Below, in pieces: positions 26,915 through 35,780 of a stretch of DNA of 64,000 nucleotides. Under the pieces are notes generated by a model. The model ran no database searches. It had not been told where the DNA came from and saw only the letters and a list, made by a program, of their open reading frames with translations. The DNA comes from Blastopirellula retiformator (GTDB taxonomy: Bacteria; Planctomycetota; Planctomycetia; Pirellulales; Pirellulaceae). The stretch is taken from the NCBI RefSeq assembly GCF_007859755.1, contig NZ_SJPF01000006.1:10-64009 (forward strand). The letters run 5' to 3'. Numbering within the stretch: the stretch's first letter is position 1; each line of letters starts with the position of its first letter. A program made the translations under genes and the position numbers.

Positions 26915-28504
26915 ATGCCGGATTCGCCACGTATGACTTCGCCGAAAATGTTCTCCTTCTGGGCGCTGCTGGCCATTGTGGCGGTCGCCGCCTTTTTTAC
27001 CTACCAGGTAATGTCGATCTTTCTAGTGCCGATGTTCCTGGCGGCGATCCTGGTGGTGATTTTTCGGCCGCTGCATGACTGGATGCTGCAAAAGCTGAAA
27101 GGCCGCAACGCCCTGGCCGCCGGAGCGACGACGCTGGTCATCTTGCTGATCGTGCTGGTCCCGATGATCGGCATTTTCTCAATGGCGATCAAAGAAACGA
27201 TCGACCTGGTCCGCAGCGACGACCAGCCCAAAGTCGAGGTCCGGCTCGATCGGCTGCGGAATCGGCTAGGCCTGACAATCCCCAATCCGCCCCTTTACCA
27301 TCAGATTGTCGAGGAGATCGACAACCTGATCGAAACGCCCCCGACCGGGCGATCGGCCGATGCGGCGACCGCGCTGATCACGCAATTACGGGACGATCTC
27401 AATAACTATCGGGAAGATCTCGGCGAGGCGACGATCCAGGAGATCGAAGCGGGAGGCGACGCCGAACTCGAAAACCACGATCAGCTGATCGCCGACGCCC
27501 GGGCAGGAAAGATCGAACAGATCGCTGTCGACCTAGAGCAAGATCCTCAGTTGGGGACCATGTCGGCAGACGCGTTTTCTCGCTGGCGGACGATGTCGGA
27601 AGCGATCGATATCGCCAACGCCCAATTGGGCGAGATCCTCGATGCGGTCAAGAACGAACAGCTCACCCCGGGCGATCTAATTTTCGCCTCGCGGATGGAA
27701 GATGTCCGCGCCGCGCTCCGCCGCCAGACCGTCGCCTATCTGGGCGGGCAGCCGATGGCCACCTTGCGGCTCTACGCAAACCCGGGCGATCGCGAGGCGT
27801 CGCGCTTCCAGGCCGTCGCCATCGATCGCCTAGAGACCTACGTTCTGCCGGTCACCGGCGCCGGAACCAAGTTTGTCGGCGGCCTAGTGCTGGGGATCGG
27901 CATCTTGATCCTTAGCTTGTACTACTTCTTCTACGACGGGCCGGCGCTGATCAGCGCCGCGATGCGACTTTCGCCGCTCGATGATGAATACGAACGCCAG
28001 CTGATCGAAGAGTTCAGCCGCGTCTCTCGCGCCGTCGTGCTGGCGACGCTGCTATCGGCAGTCGCGCAAGGAATTTTGGCCGGCATTGGCTTTTGGTTCT
28101 GCGGGCTCGAATCGGTCTTCTTGCTGATGTTCCTCACCATGACGCTGGCGATGGTGCCGTTTGCTGGCGCCGCATCGGTTTGGGTGCCGGTCAGCATTTG
28201 GCTGATCGTCGCCGAGGAAAAAATGGCCGCCGGCATAGGCTTGGCAATCTACGGGGTTGCGGTCATTTCGCTGGTCGACAACATCATCAAGCCGTTCGTT
28301 TTGCATGGTCAATCGAAGTTACACCCGCTGCTGGCGCTGCTATCGGTGCTCGGCGGCGTGTCGGCGCTGGGGCCGATCGGCATCTTGGTCGGACCGATGT
28401 TGGTCGCATTTATGCAAGTCTTGTTGAACATGTTGCGCGGAGAACTCGTAAAAATGGGCGAGGCGGAGTCGCTCAAGGATACAAACTTGAGGAAATCCTC
28501 TTAA
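26915..28504 (+). CDS. AI-2E family permease with large insert
   Basis: 529 residues. The N-terminal helices (FWALLAIVAVAAFFTYQVMS) and the C-terminal block of the AI-2E/PerM transporter family (LILSLYYFFYDGP, then IYGVAVISLVDNIIKPFVL and LLALLSVLGGVSALGPIGIL) are recognisable. Between them is a polar insert of about 200 residues (roughly 90-290), longer than in usual ~350-residue members. The family includes transporters for signals and cations; the substrate is unknown. An ATG a few codons later (26933) is possible. Confidence 0.85.
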   Translation: MPDSPRMTSPKMFSFWALLAIVAVAAFFTYQVMSIFLVPMFLAAILVVIFRPLHDWMLQKLKGRNALAAGATTLVILLIVLVPMIGIFSMAIKETIDLVRSDDQPKVEVRLDRLRNRLGLTIPNPPLYHQIVEEIDNLIETPPTGRSADAATALITQLRDDLNNYREDLGEATIQEIEAGGDAELENHDQLIADARAGKIEQIAVDLEQDPQLGTMSADAFSRWRTMSEAIDIANAQLGEILDAVKNEQLTPGDLIFASRMEDVRAALRRQTVAYLGGQPMATLRLYANPGDREASRFQAVAIDRLETYVLPVTGAGTKFVGGLVLGIGILILSLYYFFYDGPALISAAMRLSPLDDEYERQLIEEFSRVSRAVVLATLLSAVAQGILAGIGFWFCGLESVFLLMFLTMTLAMVPFAGAASVWVPVSIWLIVAEEKMAAGIGLAIYGVAVISLVDNIIKPFVLHGQSKLHPLLALLSVLGGVSALGPIGILVGPMLVAFMQVLLNMLRGELVKMGEAESLKDTNLRKSS

Positions 28505-28604
28505 CGGCCAGGGATTGCTTGCAAATGTCGCTTTCCTGTTCCCGGCATTCTAGTTACGATGATGCCGGCAATTTTACGCCAGTGCCGTACGAGGAGATGG
28601 AAAC

Positions 28605-30080
28605 GTGTACGCCGCCGCTCTATTACTTGCAACCGCCGCCGTTGGAGTCGACACCGGTTGGCAGCCCGCTCAGGATGATCCGCAGAGCGTGCAATACATC
28701 ATTCAGATCGAGCCGGAAGTGCTGCAGAAGATGCTGCGCGACGGGACTCCGATCGACAGCATCGTCCCTCCGGATGTGCCTGGCGGCGTCATCCGTTGTT
28801 TCCGCGTGCAACTGGGCGAAGACGAACTTCCCCGCGAAATGCCGGCGGTCGCCAAAGCAGGCTACAACGCCGAAATTGAAAACGACAACGCGACGCTTCA
28901 CAAAATGGTCGAAGCGGAACCGCTCGCTTTGAACCCGGCGCCCGACAATCGCTCGGCCGCGTCAACCGCCGCACCTGCGCTCGACACGCTGGCCCAATCG
29001 CCGACGCCCCGTTATAGCTCGGCGCTGAGCCCCGGCGGTTCGACCTTTCCCAGCAGTTCGGCCGGCGCCGGTACGCCGCTGAACCCGACCACGCGGACCG
29101 CCAATGCTGCCGACGCCAATCCGTCGCTCAGCGGAACCGGCAGCAGTTTCTCAATCCCCGGCGGCAGCACCACCACCCCAGTTAGATCTTCGACGCCAAG
29201 CAGCCGTTTTGCGCCATCGACGCCCGCGACCAGCACGCCGACTGCCAACAGCGCGAGGTCTTCCACGTATCCCCGCAGCGGCTCCTCGAACACGCCGACC
29301 AGCAATCCGAGCAGCGAGTACCCGCAGTACACCTCGCCGCCGCTCAACACACCGACCCGCAACGACACGGTTCCGCTGGGCGGAACGAGCAACGGCGGCA
29401 ATAGCTATGGACGCTTCAGCGATTCGTATGCCACGCCCGGCAGCAGCAACAACTACTCGCCGGGCCAAAGCGGCGCCAACAACTCCGGCAACCTGACGCC
29501 GATCAACAGCACTCCCCCCAGCGCAAACAACAACCCGCAAAACAATAACAACGGCGGCAACTACACTCCCCCGTCGAACAACCAGCAGCAGCAACCGCCC
29601 AACAATAACAACAACTATCAGCAGCCGGGCAACAACTACCAACAACCGCCTCAACAGCAGCAGCCGTACCCGCAACAGCCGCCGGTTCCGTACAGTCAGC
29701 CCGGCTACGTCAACACTTTCCAACCGAACCCGTACATGCCGAACATGGGCTATCCGCCGCAATACAACCCGTACTTGGCGGCGCTGCCCGGCTTTGGGGC
29801 TCCGGCGCTGACGCCCCCGGCGCAGCAACAACCGGCTGCCCAAACGCCCCCGCCCGCCGCACAACCCCCGGCGCCTTCCCCCAGCGATCGCCCGGCGAGG
29901 GACCTGGAAGAAGAGCCGACGAAACCGGCCGAACCAGTCGAACGTCCTTACTGGATGTTGGTAATCGTCGCCTTCCTGTCGCTCGGCTTCAACATCTACA
30001 TGGGCTGGATGGTCGTCGACTTCCGCACCAAGTACCGCGACATCCTGGCCGGCTTCCGCGAGTTGAAAGCGGCCAATTAG
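28605..30080 (+). CDS. Low-complexity Asn/Gln/Pro-rich protein with C-terminal membrane helix
   Basis: 491 residues from the GTG at 28605, with GAGGAG about 8 nt upstream. A globular N-terminus (residues 1-110) carries a weak signal-like start and the segment VQYIIQIEPEVLQKMLRDGT. A Ser/Thr/Pro/Gly stretch follows, then Asn- and Gln-rich runs (QNNNNGG, QQQQPPNNNNNYQQ). Near the end a single membrane helix (MLVIVAFLSLGFNIYMGWMV) is followed by a short tail. I do not recognise the family. Confidence 0.72.
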   Translation: MYAAALLLATAAVGVDTGWQPAQDDPQSVQYIIQIEPEVLQKMLRDGTPIDSIVPPDVPGGVIRCFRVQLGEDELPREMPAVAKAGYNAEIENDNATLHKMVEAEPLALNPAPDNRSAASTAAPALDTLAQSPTPRYSSALSPGGSTFPSSSAGAGTPLNPTTRTANAADANPSLSGTGSSFSIPGGSTTTPVRSSTPSSRFAPSTPATSTPTANSARSSTYPRSGSSNTPTSNPSSEYPQYTSPPLNTPTRNDTVPLGGTSNGGNSYGRFSDSYATPGSSNNYSPGQSGANNSGNLTPINSTPPSANNNPQNNNNGGNYTPPSNNQQQQPPNNNNNYQQPGNNYQQPPQQQQPYPQQPPVPYSQPGYVNTFQPNPYMPNMGYPPQYNPYLAALPGFGAPALTPPAQQQPAAQTPPPAAQPPAPSPSDRPARDLEEEPTKPAEPVERPYWMLVIVAFLSLGFNIYMGWMVVDFRTKYRDILAGFRELKAAN

Positions 30081-30103
30081 TCACTCGCGACAACTGAACA
30101 ACG

Positions 30104-30133
30104 AAAGAAGACGCCCCTGCGGCGTCTTTTTTT
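30104..30133 (+). terminator. Intrinsic terminator
   Basis: The stem AAGACGCC/GGCGTCTT with a short loop and T7 tail lies about 25 nt after the stop of the low-complexity membrane protein gene. Confidence 0.85.
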
Positions 30134-30423
30134 GTGCGCCGCGCACATCGAGCTTGCGAGGCAGCCACACCACTGCAATCTAAAACTCTGCAAGGCCCCA
30201 CACACTTTCGGCTTGCGACCCTGTTGCAAAAATAACGCACGAAAAGGGCGCAGAACTTAGCGGTTTCTAGTCCCTTCAGCGGCAAACTTGCCCGCGTTTT
30301 GGTCAGGCGGTTGTTAGAATGCCGTTTTCCCCTGGCGCGCGAACTCTCGAGGAATCGACCATTCGCCTGCTTCCCCCTGCATGCCCCGCTTCGTTTCGTC
30401 ATTACCTGGAAGATGAGGTCTTC
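30134..30423. other. Intergenic spacer
   Basis: No gene is supported here. The open frame of the downstream thioredoxin-like gene extends 35 codons back to 30319, but a better start with ribosome-binding site is at 30424, so this stretch is probably promoter and 5' untranslated region. Confidence 0.5.
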
Positions 30424-31620
30424 ATGTCCTTTTTGATGCACCGCTTGCGTGCTTCGTTGTTCGCCGTCGCGACCCTCGCGACCCCGGTTTGGGCTCTGTC
30501 TCACGTCACGTTGGCCGCCGAAGCGCCGGCCGTCGAACCAGCGGTCGCCGTTGATTTTGATCCGGCCGCTTCGACCAACGTCGACGCGCTTGCCGCTCAC
30601 TTGGATACCGTCCGCCGTGAAATGGGGGAACTGCAAGGAACTGCCAAAGAGCAGAAAATGGCGTTCATCAAATTGATGCGTGAATTGAGCGTGACTTGCC
30701 AACGCATTATTGATCTCGATGGAACCGGCCTCCCGCGAAAAAAAGCGCATACCTTCAAGATCGTCTCGCATTGCGCGATCGCCGGCGCCACTGGCGACGA
30801 CGCCGACAAAGCCGCCTTCGACGCAGCGGTCGACGAAGGCCTGGCCATTAACGACTCCGGCACGGTAACGGTCACCATTTTCCACATGCTGGATGACCAC
30901 GTTCGGGCCACGATGCACGGCAAGCAACGCGATCTCGATCAGATGCTGGCCGACGCTCAGAAGAAAATTGACATGACCCAACCCGGCCTCCCTGGACTGG
31001 TCGCTGCGAAGGTGATTGCTCCCTACTTTGTCGGCGCCAATCGTCCTGAAGGGCTGAAGATGCTCGAGACCGCGATCGCGCTGAACGCCGATTCCAACAA
31101 TCCAGAAGTTCAACAGCTGCGAGACAAGGTGGAAGGACTCTACCGTCGTTCGACGATCATCGGCAAGCCGCTCGAACTGAGCGGCACGATGCTGGACGGG
31201 TCGGAACTCGACTGGTCCGCCTATCGCGGCAAGGTCGTGCTGGTCGACTTCTTCGCCACCTGGTGCGGTCCGTGCCGCGCTGAGATGCCGCATGTGCTGG
31301 AGATGTACGAGAAGTACCAAGACCACGGGTTTGAAGTCCTGGGGATCTCGCTCGATGATTCTCGCGAGAACGCCGAAAGCTACGTCGCCGAAATGAAGCT
31401 CCCCTGGAAAACGATGTTCCCGGTCGAAGAAGCCGATCGCGGTTGGAATCACCCGCTGGTCACTTACCTGGGCATCGACGCCATCCCGCAAGCGATCCTG
31501 GTTGACCAAGACGGCAACGTCATCAACCTGAACGCCCGCGGCGACAAGCTGACCAGCGAGCTGCAGCGACTACTCGCCCCGGCCCCCGTCGCGCCGCTAA
31601 CGTCGGAAGAAAAATCGTAA
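30424..31620 (+). CDS. Secreted thioredoxin-like (TlpA/ResA type) protein
   Basis: 398 residues from the ATG at 30424 with GAGG upstream. The signal peptide ends near VTLAAE. A long helical N-terminal region of unknown family is followed by an AhpC/TlpA thioredoxin domain with the active site FFATWCGPCRAEMP and the cis-Pro loop DAIPQAILVD. It should act as a periplasmic thiol-disulfide reductant. Fused N-terminal domains of this type are common in planctomycetes. Confidence 0.9.
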   Translation: MSFLMHRLRASLFAVATLATPVWALSHVTLAAEAPAVEPAVAVDFDPAASTNVDALAAHLDTVRREMGELQGTAKEQKMAFIKLMRELSVTCQRIIDLDGTGLPRKKAHTFKIVSHCAIAGATGDDADKAAFDAAVDEGLAINDSGTVTVTIFHMLDDHVRATMHGKQRDLDQMLADAQKKIDMTQPGLPGLVAAKVIAPYFVGANRPEGLKMLETAIALNADSNNPEVQQLRDKVEGLYRRSTIIGKPLELSGTMLDGSELDWSAYRGKVVLVDFFATWCGPCRAEMPHVLEMYEKYQDHGFEVLGISLDDSRENAESYVAEMKLPWKTMFPVEEADRGWNHPLVTYLGIDAIPQAILVDQDGNVINLNARGDKLTSELQRLLAPAPVAPLTSEEKS

Positions 31621-31627
31621 CCCAGCG

Positions 31628-31651
31628 GTAGGGCAGGCCGTGCCTGCCGAA
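31628..31651. repeat. GTAG-headed REP-like palindrome
   Basis: GTAGG followed by the palindrome GGCAGGC-CGT-GCCTGCC, just after the stop of the thioredoxin-like gene. The GTAG tetranucleotide 5' of a hairpin is the recognised layout of REP sequences used by RAYT proteins. Confidence 0.6.
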
Positions 31652-31666
31652 TGCGTCGTCCACTGC

Positions 31667-31704
31667 AAAAGCCCACGTTTCTCCCCAACGAAACGCGGGC
31701 TTTT
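31667..31704 (+). terminator. Intrinsic terminator
   Basis: The long stem AAAAGCCC-CGTTTC pairs with GAAACG-GGGCTTTT and ends in T4. It terminates the thioredoxin-like gene. Confidence 0.75.
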
Positions 31705-31723
31705 CGCTGCGTGATCCGCTAAG

Positions 31724-31871
31724 GTAGGGTGCGTCTGGACGCACCAAGCCCTGTCGCTGGATGTCGAATTACCATCGCGTGGCAACGCAAAGGGCCCAGC
31801 CGATACGCCCTCCGGACATTTAGAGAAGTCCAGATTTTCGCCGCTTCTTGGTGCGTCTCGACGCACCCTAC
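31724..31871. repeat. Inverted pair of GTAG-headed palindromes (BIME-like)
   Basis: 31724-31748 reads GTAGG with palindrome GGTGCGTC/GACGCACC, then CAAG. 31847-31871 is the same 25-bp unit in opposite orientation, about 100 bp away. This is a bacterial interspersed mosaic element layout, with the second unit ending just before the ribosome-binding site of the next gene. Confidence 0.75.
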
Positions 31872-31894
31872 CCCGGATATTGGAGTGCGCTCGC

Positions 31895-32989
31895 ATGGTT
31901 CGGTTCATCATCCTCGTACTGATGACATGCTCACTATGCGTGACTTCCGCTTACGCCCAGTTCAACATCAGATCTACCCCGCCGCCAGACGCCGTTTTTG
32001 GTGAGCCAGATGAAAATGGCGCTCGACTAGTCACCTTCACCACCTATTCCAGTACGGCTCCGGTCGTTGGAATTGTTAGCCCCGATCTTTTTCCTGACAC
32101 CAACCAGGGACTCGGCGAGAAGATGAATCAAGTTGAGCAGCATCGCTTCATGACCATCCTCGGTCCAATACCCCCTGGCGTCTATCGTTATCGCTACACT
32201 TGCGACGACGCCGGCCGATGGCGTCAGCTCCGTTTTCCCGATGCGACGCCGGTCGACTTGCGCGACATTCCGCATGGCGTCGTCGCCGGCATCAATTACT
32301 ACAGCCCATATCAGCAGTCGTTCGCCCAGTTTCATATCTACACGCCCCCGGGTTATGAGTGGAACGACAAAGCGTATCCAGTGCTCTACATCCTCTGTGA
32401 TCGCAGCGAGTCGAGCGAAACCTGGGGGCAACTCAGCCGCGTGAATTTACTGCTCGACAATCTGATTGACGCCGGCCAGGCACAGCCCATGTTCCTGGTC
32501 GTCTGCCCAGCCCCAGAAGTTCGCTTTACCGAAGACGATGAATTTCGCGACGAAATCCGGCGATATTTAGAGCGCAACTATCGCGTGCTTCCTGGTGCCG
32601 AGCAGCGAGCTGTCTTTGGCAGCGCGATCGTCGACCGTGCTTTCAAGGAATTCGGCAGCTTCGGCTACATCGCCAATATCGACGCCCCCACCACCTACTT
32701 TCCCTTCCGCGATCCCGAGCGCGAACTCCCCACCTGGCAGCAGCATCACCAGCATCACCAGCGTCACCTGAACGACGAAGAGCGCCGAAAAAAGGTGCGG
32801 CTCATTTGGTTCGGCTATCCTCACGGCGACGAACACGCCGCCAAAGCCGACCAGCTTGCGCTCCTGCTGACGCAGCACCACTTCCCAGTCGAAGTCTATC
32901 GATCCAACAAAACCAACCGCTGGCAAGACCGCCGCGACTATCTGATCGAGCTGTTGCCGAAGTTGTTTCAGCCGGATCCCGAGAACTAG
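31895..32989 (+). CDS. Secreted esterase-like protein (Fes/esterase D fold)
   Basis: 364 residues from the ATG at 31895 (GGAG upstream). The signal peptide MVRFIILVLMTCSLCVTSAYA precedes an N-terminal E-set-like domain (VYRYRYTCDDAG) and an alpha/beta-hydrolase esterase domain (PPGYEWNDKAYPVLYILCD). Family members carry AGLSMGG at the nucleophile; here the matching place reads VFGSAIVDRA, so activity may be altered. The catalytic His cannot be placed with certainty. Confidence 0.75.
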   Translation: MVRFIILVLMTCSLCVTSAYAQFNIRSTPPPDAVFGEPDENGARLVTFTTYSSTAPVVGIVSPDLFPDTNQGLGEKMNQVEQHRFMTILGPIPPGVYRYRYTCDDAGRWRQLRFPDATPVDLRDIPHGVVAGINYYSPYQQSFAQFHIYTPPGYEWNDKAYPVLYILCDRSESSETWGQLSRVNLLLDNLIDAGQAQPMFLVVCPAPEVRFTEDDEFRDEIRRYLERNYRVLPGAEQRAVFGSAIVDRAFKEFGSFGYIANIDAPTTYFPFRDPERELPTWQQHHQHHQRHLNDEERRKKVRLIWFGYPHGDEHAAKADQLALLLTQHHFPVEVYRSNKTNRWQDRRDYLIELLPKLFQPDPEN

Positions 32990-33108
32990 CGCGAGACAGA
33001 CGCGTCCGCACCATTTATACTAGGGAAATCTTGTCGCCCCGCCTCTCGCTCTTCCTTCCTCGCGAACTAGCGCATGATCCGATCCCCCTGTCTTTACTTC
33101 GTGCTACA

Positions 33109-33327
33109 TGCGGCGCCGATATCGGTGGCAAGCAGTGGCACGAATTGATCCAGACGCTCGACCAGGGAGACTTCCCGCAAACTCGACTGTTGCGGCAATT
33201 GAAACAGCAAGGCTTCACCGGCCCAGTCACGTTGCAATGCTACGGCGTGCAGGGGGGCAGGAAACAAAACCTAGAACGTTCGATCAACGCCTTGCGAAAG
33301 ACGATCGCAGCGGTATCACCGTCGTAG
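33109..33327 (+). pseudogene. Remnant of a sugar-phosphate isomerase/epimerase (TIM-barrel) gene
   Basis: An in-frame segment [20 protein letters not shown]...[16 protein letters not shown]...[11 protein letters not shown] looks like the C-terminal end of AP-endonuclease-2-like TIM-barrel epimerases, where an equivalent 'L..LGEGDFD...GY.GPIGLQ' text occurs. Nothing upstream continues the barrel. The stop TAG lies in the GTAGG of a REP-like palindrome. I take it as a decayed gene end. Confidence 0.6.
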
Positions 33328-33392
33328 GCTGGGTTGAAACCCAGCTCTTCCTGACGCAAAACGGCGACTTGCTGGGTCTCGACCCAGCCTAC
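33324..33392. repeat. Inverted pair of GTAG-headed palindromes
   Basis: 33324-33345 reads GTAGG with CTGGGT/ACCCAG arms; 33371-33392 holds the same unit inverted (GCTGGGTCTCGACCCAGC then CTAC). It is the same architecture as the 31724-31871 pair with a different palindrome core. Confidence 0.75.
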
Positions 33393-33428
33393 GAAAAAGG
33401 AACCCTGGCCGTGGCCCCAAATATCAGC

Positions 33429-34892
33429 ATGCAATACTTCAAGACTCCCCGACTCGCGGTTGTTCTTCTCCTTCTGCTATCCCATACGATCGCCCGCGCG
33501 GACGAACCAGCGGCCAAACGTCCCAACGTCCTCTTCATCGCCGTCGACGACCTCCGCGTGCAACTCGGCTGCTACGGCGACTCACTCGTCCAAACGCCCA
33601 ACCTCGATCGACTATCGAAGCGGAGCATGCTGTTCGAGCAGGCTTACTGCCAGCAGGCGCTTTGCAATCCTTCGCGAACGTCGCTGATGACCGGGCGCTA
33701 TCCCGATTCGCTCGGCGTTTGGGATTTGCCGACCCATTTTCGCCAGGTCGAGCCGAGCCTGGTAACGCTGCCGCAGCACTTCAAGCAACACGGTTACTTC
33801 ACCCGCGACATTGGCAAGATCTATCACAACTACCGCCAGGCGATCGACAACGATCCGCAGTCATGGTCGACGCCGTCGATCTTCGATATCGGCGCCCATT
33901 CGCAAGACTGGTACGTTGAGGGGCAACCGTTCGAGCTGCACAAGGTTCCCAAAGGCCCGTCGTTCCAGCGCGTTGATGTGCCGGACGAAGCCTATCTGGA
34001 CGGACGAATTGCCGCCGCCGCGGTCGCCGAGCTAAAGCGACAAGCCAAGCTCGACCAGCCCTTCTTTTTGGCCGTCGGTTTCTGGAAACCGCACCTCCCC
34101 TTCAATGCCCCGCAGAAATATTGGGACCTGTACGATCCAGAAGAGATCGCGGCGCAACTCCACAAACAACCACACGGCGACGCCCCCGACATCGCCCGGC
34201 ATGACAACCGCGAACTGCGGGGCTACGCCAACATTCCCAAGCAAGGCGAAATCTCCGCCGACGCGAAGGTGCGTCTGCACCATGGCTATAACGCCGCGAT
34301 CAGCTTCGTCGACGCCCAGATCGGCAAGGTCCTAGACGCTTTGGAAGCGACCGGCCAGGCCGACAACACGATCGTCGTCTTCTGGTCCGATCACGGCTTT
34401 CACTTGGGCGAACATGACCTGTGGGCCAAGACGACCAACTTCGAGCTCGACGCCCACGTGCCGCTGTTGATTGCCGACCCGCGCAGCAAGTCGCCCGGTC
34501 AGCGAACCGCCGCCCTGGTCGAACTGGTCGACCTCTACCCCACCCTGGTCGACCTGTGCGGGCTCTCTTCGGCCACCAAGCTCGACGGCCAAAGCCTTCG
34601 CCCGATCCTCGCAGATCCCACCGCCACGATCCGCCAGTCCGCCCTCACCCAACACCCGCGGCCCGCCTATTACCAAGGGAAGCCAGAGGTAATGGGCTAC
34701 TCAATCCGGACCGCCAACTATCGGTACACCGAGTGGCGCCAGTTTGCCTCCGGCGAAGTGGCGGCGGTGGAGTTGTATGACGAGCGGAATGATCCGGGCG
34801 AGCTGCGGAACTTGGCGGGAGAGGATTCGCAGGCGGAGCGTTTGGCGGAATTGGCGGAGGCGCTTGCGGAGCGAATCGCGACCTCACCATAG
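33429..34892 (+). CDS. Secreted sulfatase, iduronate-2-sulfatase-like
   Basis: 487 residues from the ATG at 33429, with a signal peptide ([20 protein letters not shown] then IARA). The type I sulfatase signature [12 protein letters not shown] is present; its Cys would be oxidised to formylglycine. Metal-binding text [17 protein letters not shown] and [12 protein letters not shown] fit the iduronate-2-sulfatase subgroup. Planctomycetes use many sulfatases on marine polysaccharides. The longer open frame from 33108 overlaps the epimerase remnant and repeats, and is not used. Confidence 0.93.
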   Translation: MQYFKTPRLAVVLLLLLSHTIARADEPAAKRPNVLFIAVDDLRVQLGCYGDSLVQTPNLDRLSKRSMLFEQAYCQQALCNPSRTSLMTGRYPDSLGVWDLPTHFRQVEPSLVTLPQHFKQHGYFTRDIGKIYHNYRQAIDNDPQSWSTPSIFDIGAHSQDWYVEGQPFELHKVPKGPSFQRVDVPDEAYLDGRIAAAAVAELKRQAKLDQPFFLAVGFWKPHLPFNAPQKYWDLYDPEEIAAQLHKQPHGDAPDIARHDNRELRGYANIPKQGEISADAKVRLHHGYNAAISFVDAQIGKVLDALEATGQADNTIVVFWSDHGFHLGEHDLWAKTTNFELDAHVPLLIADPRSKSPGQRTAALVELVDLYPTLVDLCGLSSATKLDGQSLRPILADPTATIRQSALTQHPRPAYYQGKPEVMGYSIRTANYRYTEWRQFASGEVAAVELYDERNDPGELRNLAGEDSQAERLAELAEALAERIATSP

Positions 34893-35164
34893 ACATCCAT
34901 CGCCACAGTACATGCTCGACAAAATTGCTTGACAAAGCGCACGCGATCTTGGTCGATTGTGGTGTGGTAGTGAGTGCGCGACGTGGGCCTTCCGGCTGGA
35001 GGTTGGCGACTGGCGGGGAGCGTGAAAAAAAATGCGACGTCGAGTCCACTTTCGCTTCGGGCGCTAACCGAAGTCGGTAGCCCCAAAAAAATTCGTGGGC
35101 GAGTCCACTTTGCATTAGGGCGCGAACGAATTCGGCGATCGAAGCGAAAAAAAGATGTATGAAT

Positions 35165-35332
35165 GGTCCAGTCCGGTCCGCAGCCCCGCAGGTTCGAAAG
35201 AAAGCAGCACGGGGTGGAGTCGCGGTAAGCGCCCTAACCCCGGGCTAGGGCGTCAGTTAGAGAGGGAATCCCTGAAGGGGCGAGCTAAAGGAATTGCGGA
35301 GGACTCGAAAAAAACGAAACGGTCCGGTCCAG
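35165..35332. repeat. 168-bp direct repeat, copy 1
   Basis: It runs from GGTCCAGTCCGGTCC to GGTCCGGTCCAG and is closely similar to 35500-35667. It includes the stem CGCCCTA/TAGGGCG and the short palindrome GGGAATCCC. Confidence 0.85.
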
Positions 35333-35499
35333 GCAGTCCGGCGTTTGGCAGCGTTTACCCGGTTCGGGTTAGATCGCCCCCTTGGGGCTTTTGATTGGGT
35401 TTACCGAAGGTGACCCAGGACTGCGTCGCGGAAACGCGACTCCGCCCTGGGCTACTTTAGCGGCGCCCCGTTGGGGCTGAAGAAAAAAAAGCGTTTGGC

Positions 35500-35667
35500 G
35501 GTCCAGTCCGGTCCTCAGCCCCGAAGGTTCGAAAGAAAGCAGCACGGGGTGGAGTCGCGGTAAGCGCCCTAACCCCTGGCTAGGAAGTCAGTTAGAGAGG
35601 GAATCCCTGAAGGGGCGAGCTAAAGGAATCGCGGAGGACTCGAAAAAAATGAAATGGTCCGGTCCAG
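35500..35667. repeat. 168-bp direct repeat, copy 2
   Basis: The same length as copy 1 with only scattered substitutions, mostly in the loop of the CGCCCTA hairpin and the unit edges. It lies 335 bp downstream of copy 1. Confidence 0.85.
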
Positions 35668-35780
35668 TCGGTCCGTCCGGCGGGGCGAAGACATGCTCTT
35701 CCGTCGAAGACGCCGTAAGAACATGGCGCCAGCGGGTCTCGAAAAAAATGGCGCGCGAGCGGTCCAGTCCGGTTCGTCAT

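Larger units (their letters stand above)
34893..35780. other. Non-coding A-tract/GGTCC repeat region between convergent genes
   Basis: No gene is visible. Seven modules each begin with an A7-A8 tract (35025, 35085, 35147, 35308, 35483, 35643, 35742). The first two are followed by GAGTCCACTTT and the others by GGTCCAGTCCGGTCC or GGTCCGGTCCAG after roughly 6-12 nt. The region separates the 3' ends of the sulfatase and miaA genes. Confidence 0.75.

Noticed and set aside
34893-35780. Possible CRISPR array from repeated GGTCC motifs
   Set aside because: Repeats are irregularly spaced (about 60 to 175 bp), not of uniform length, and there are no cas genes in the window.
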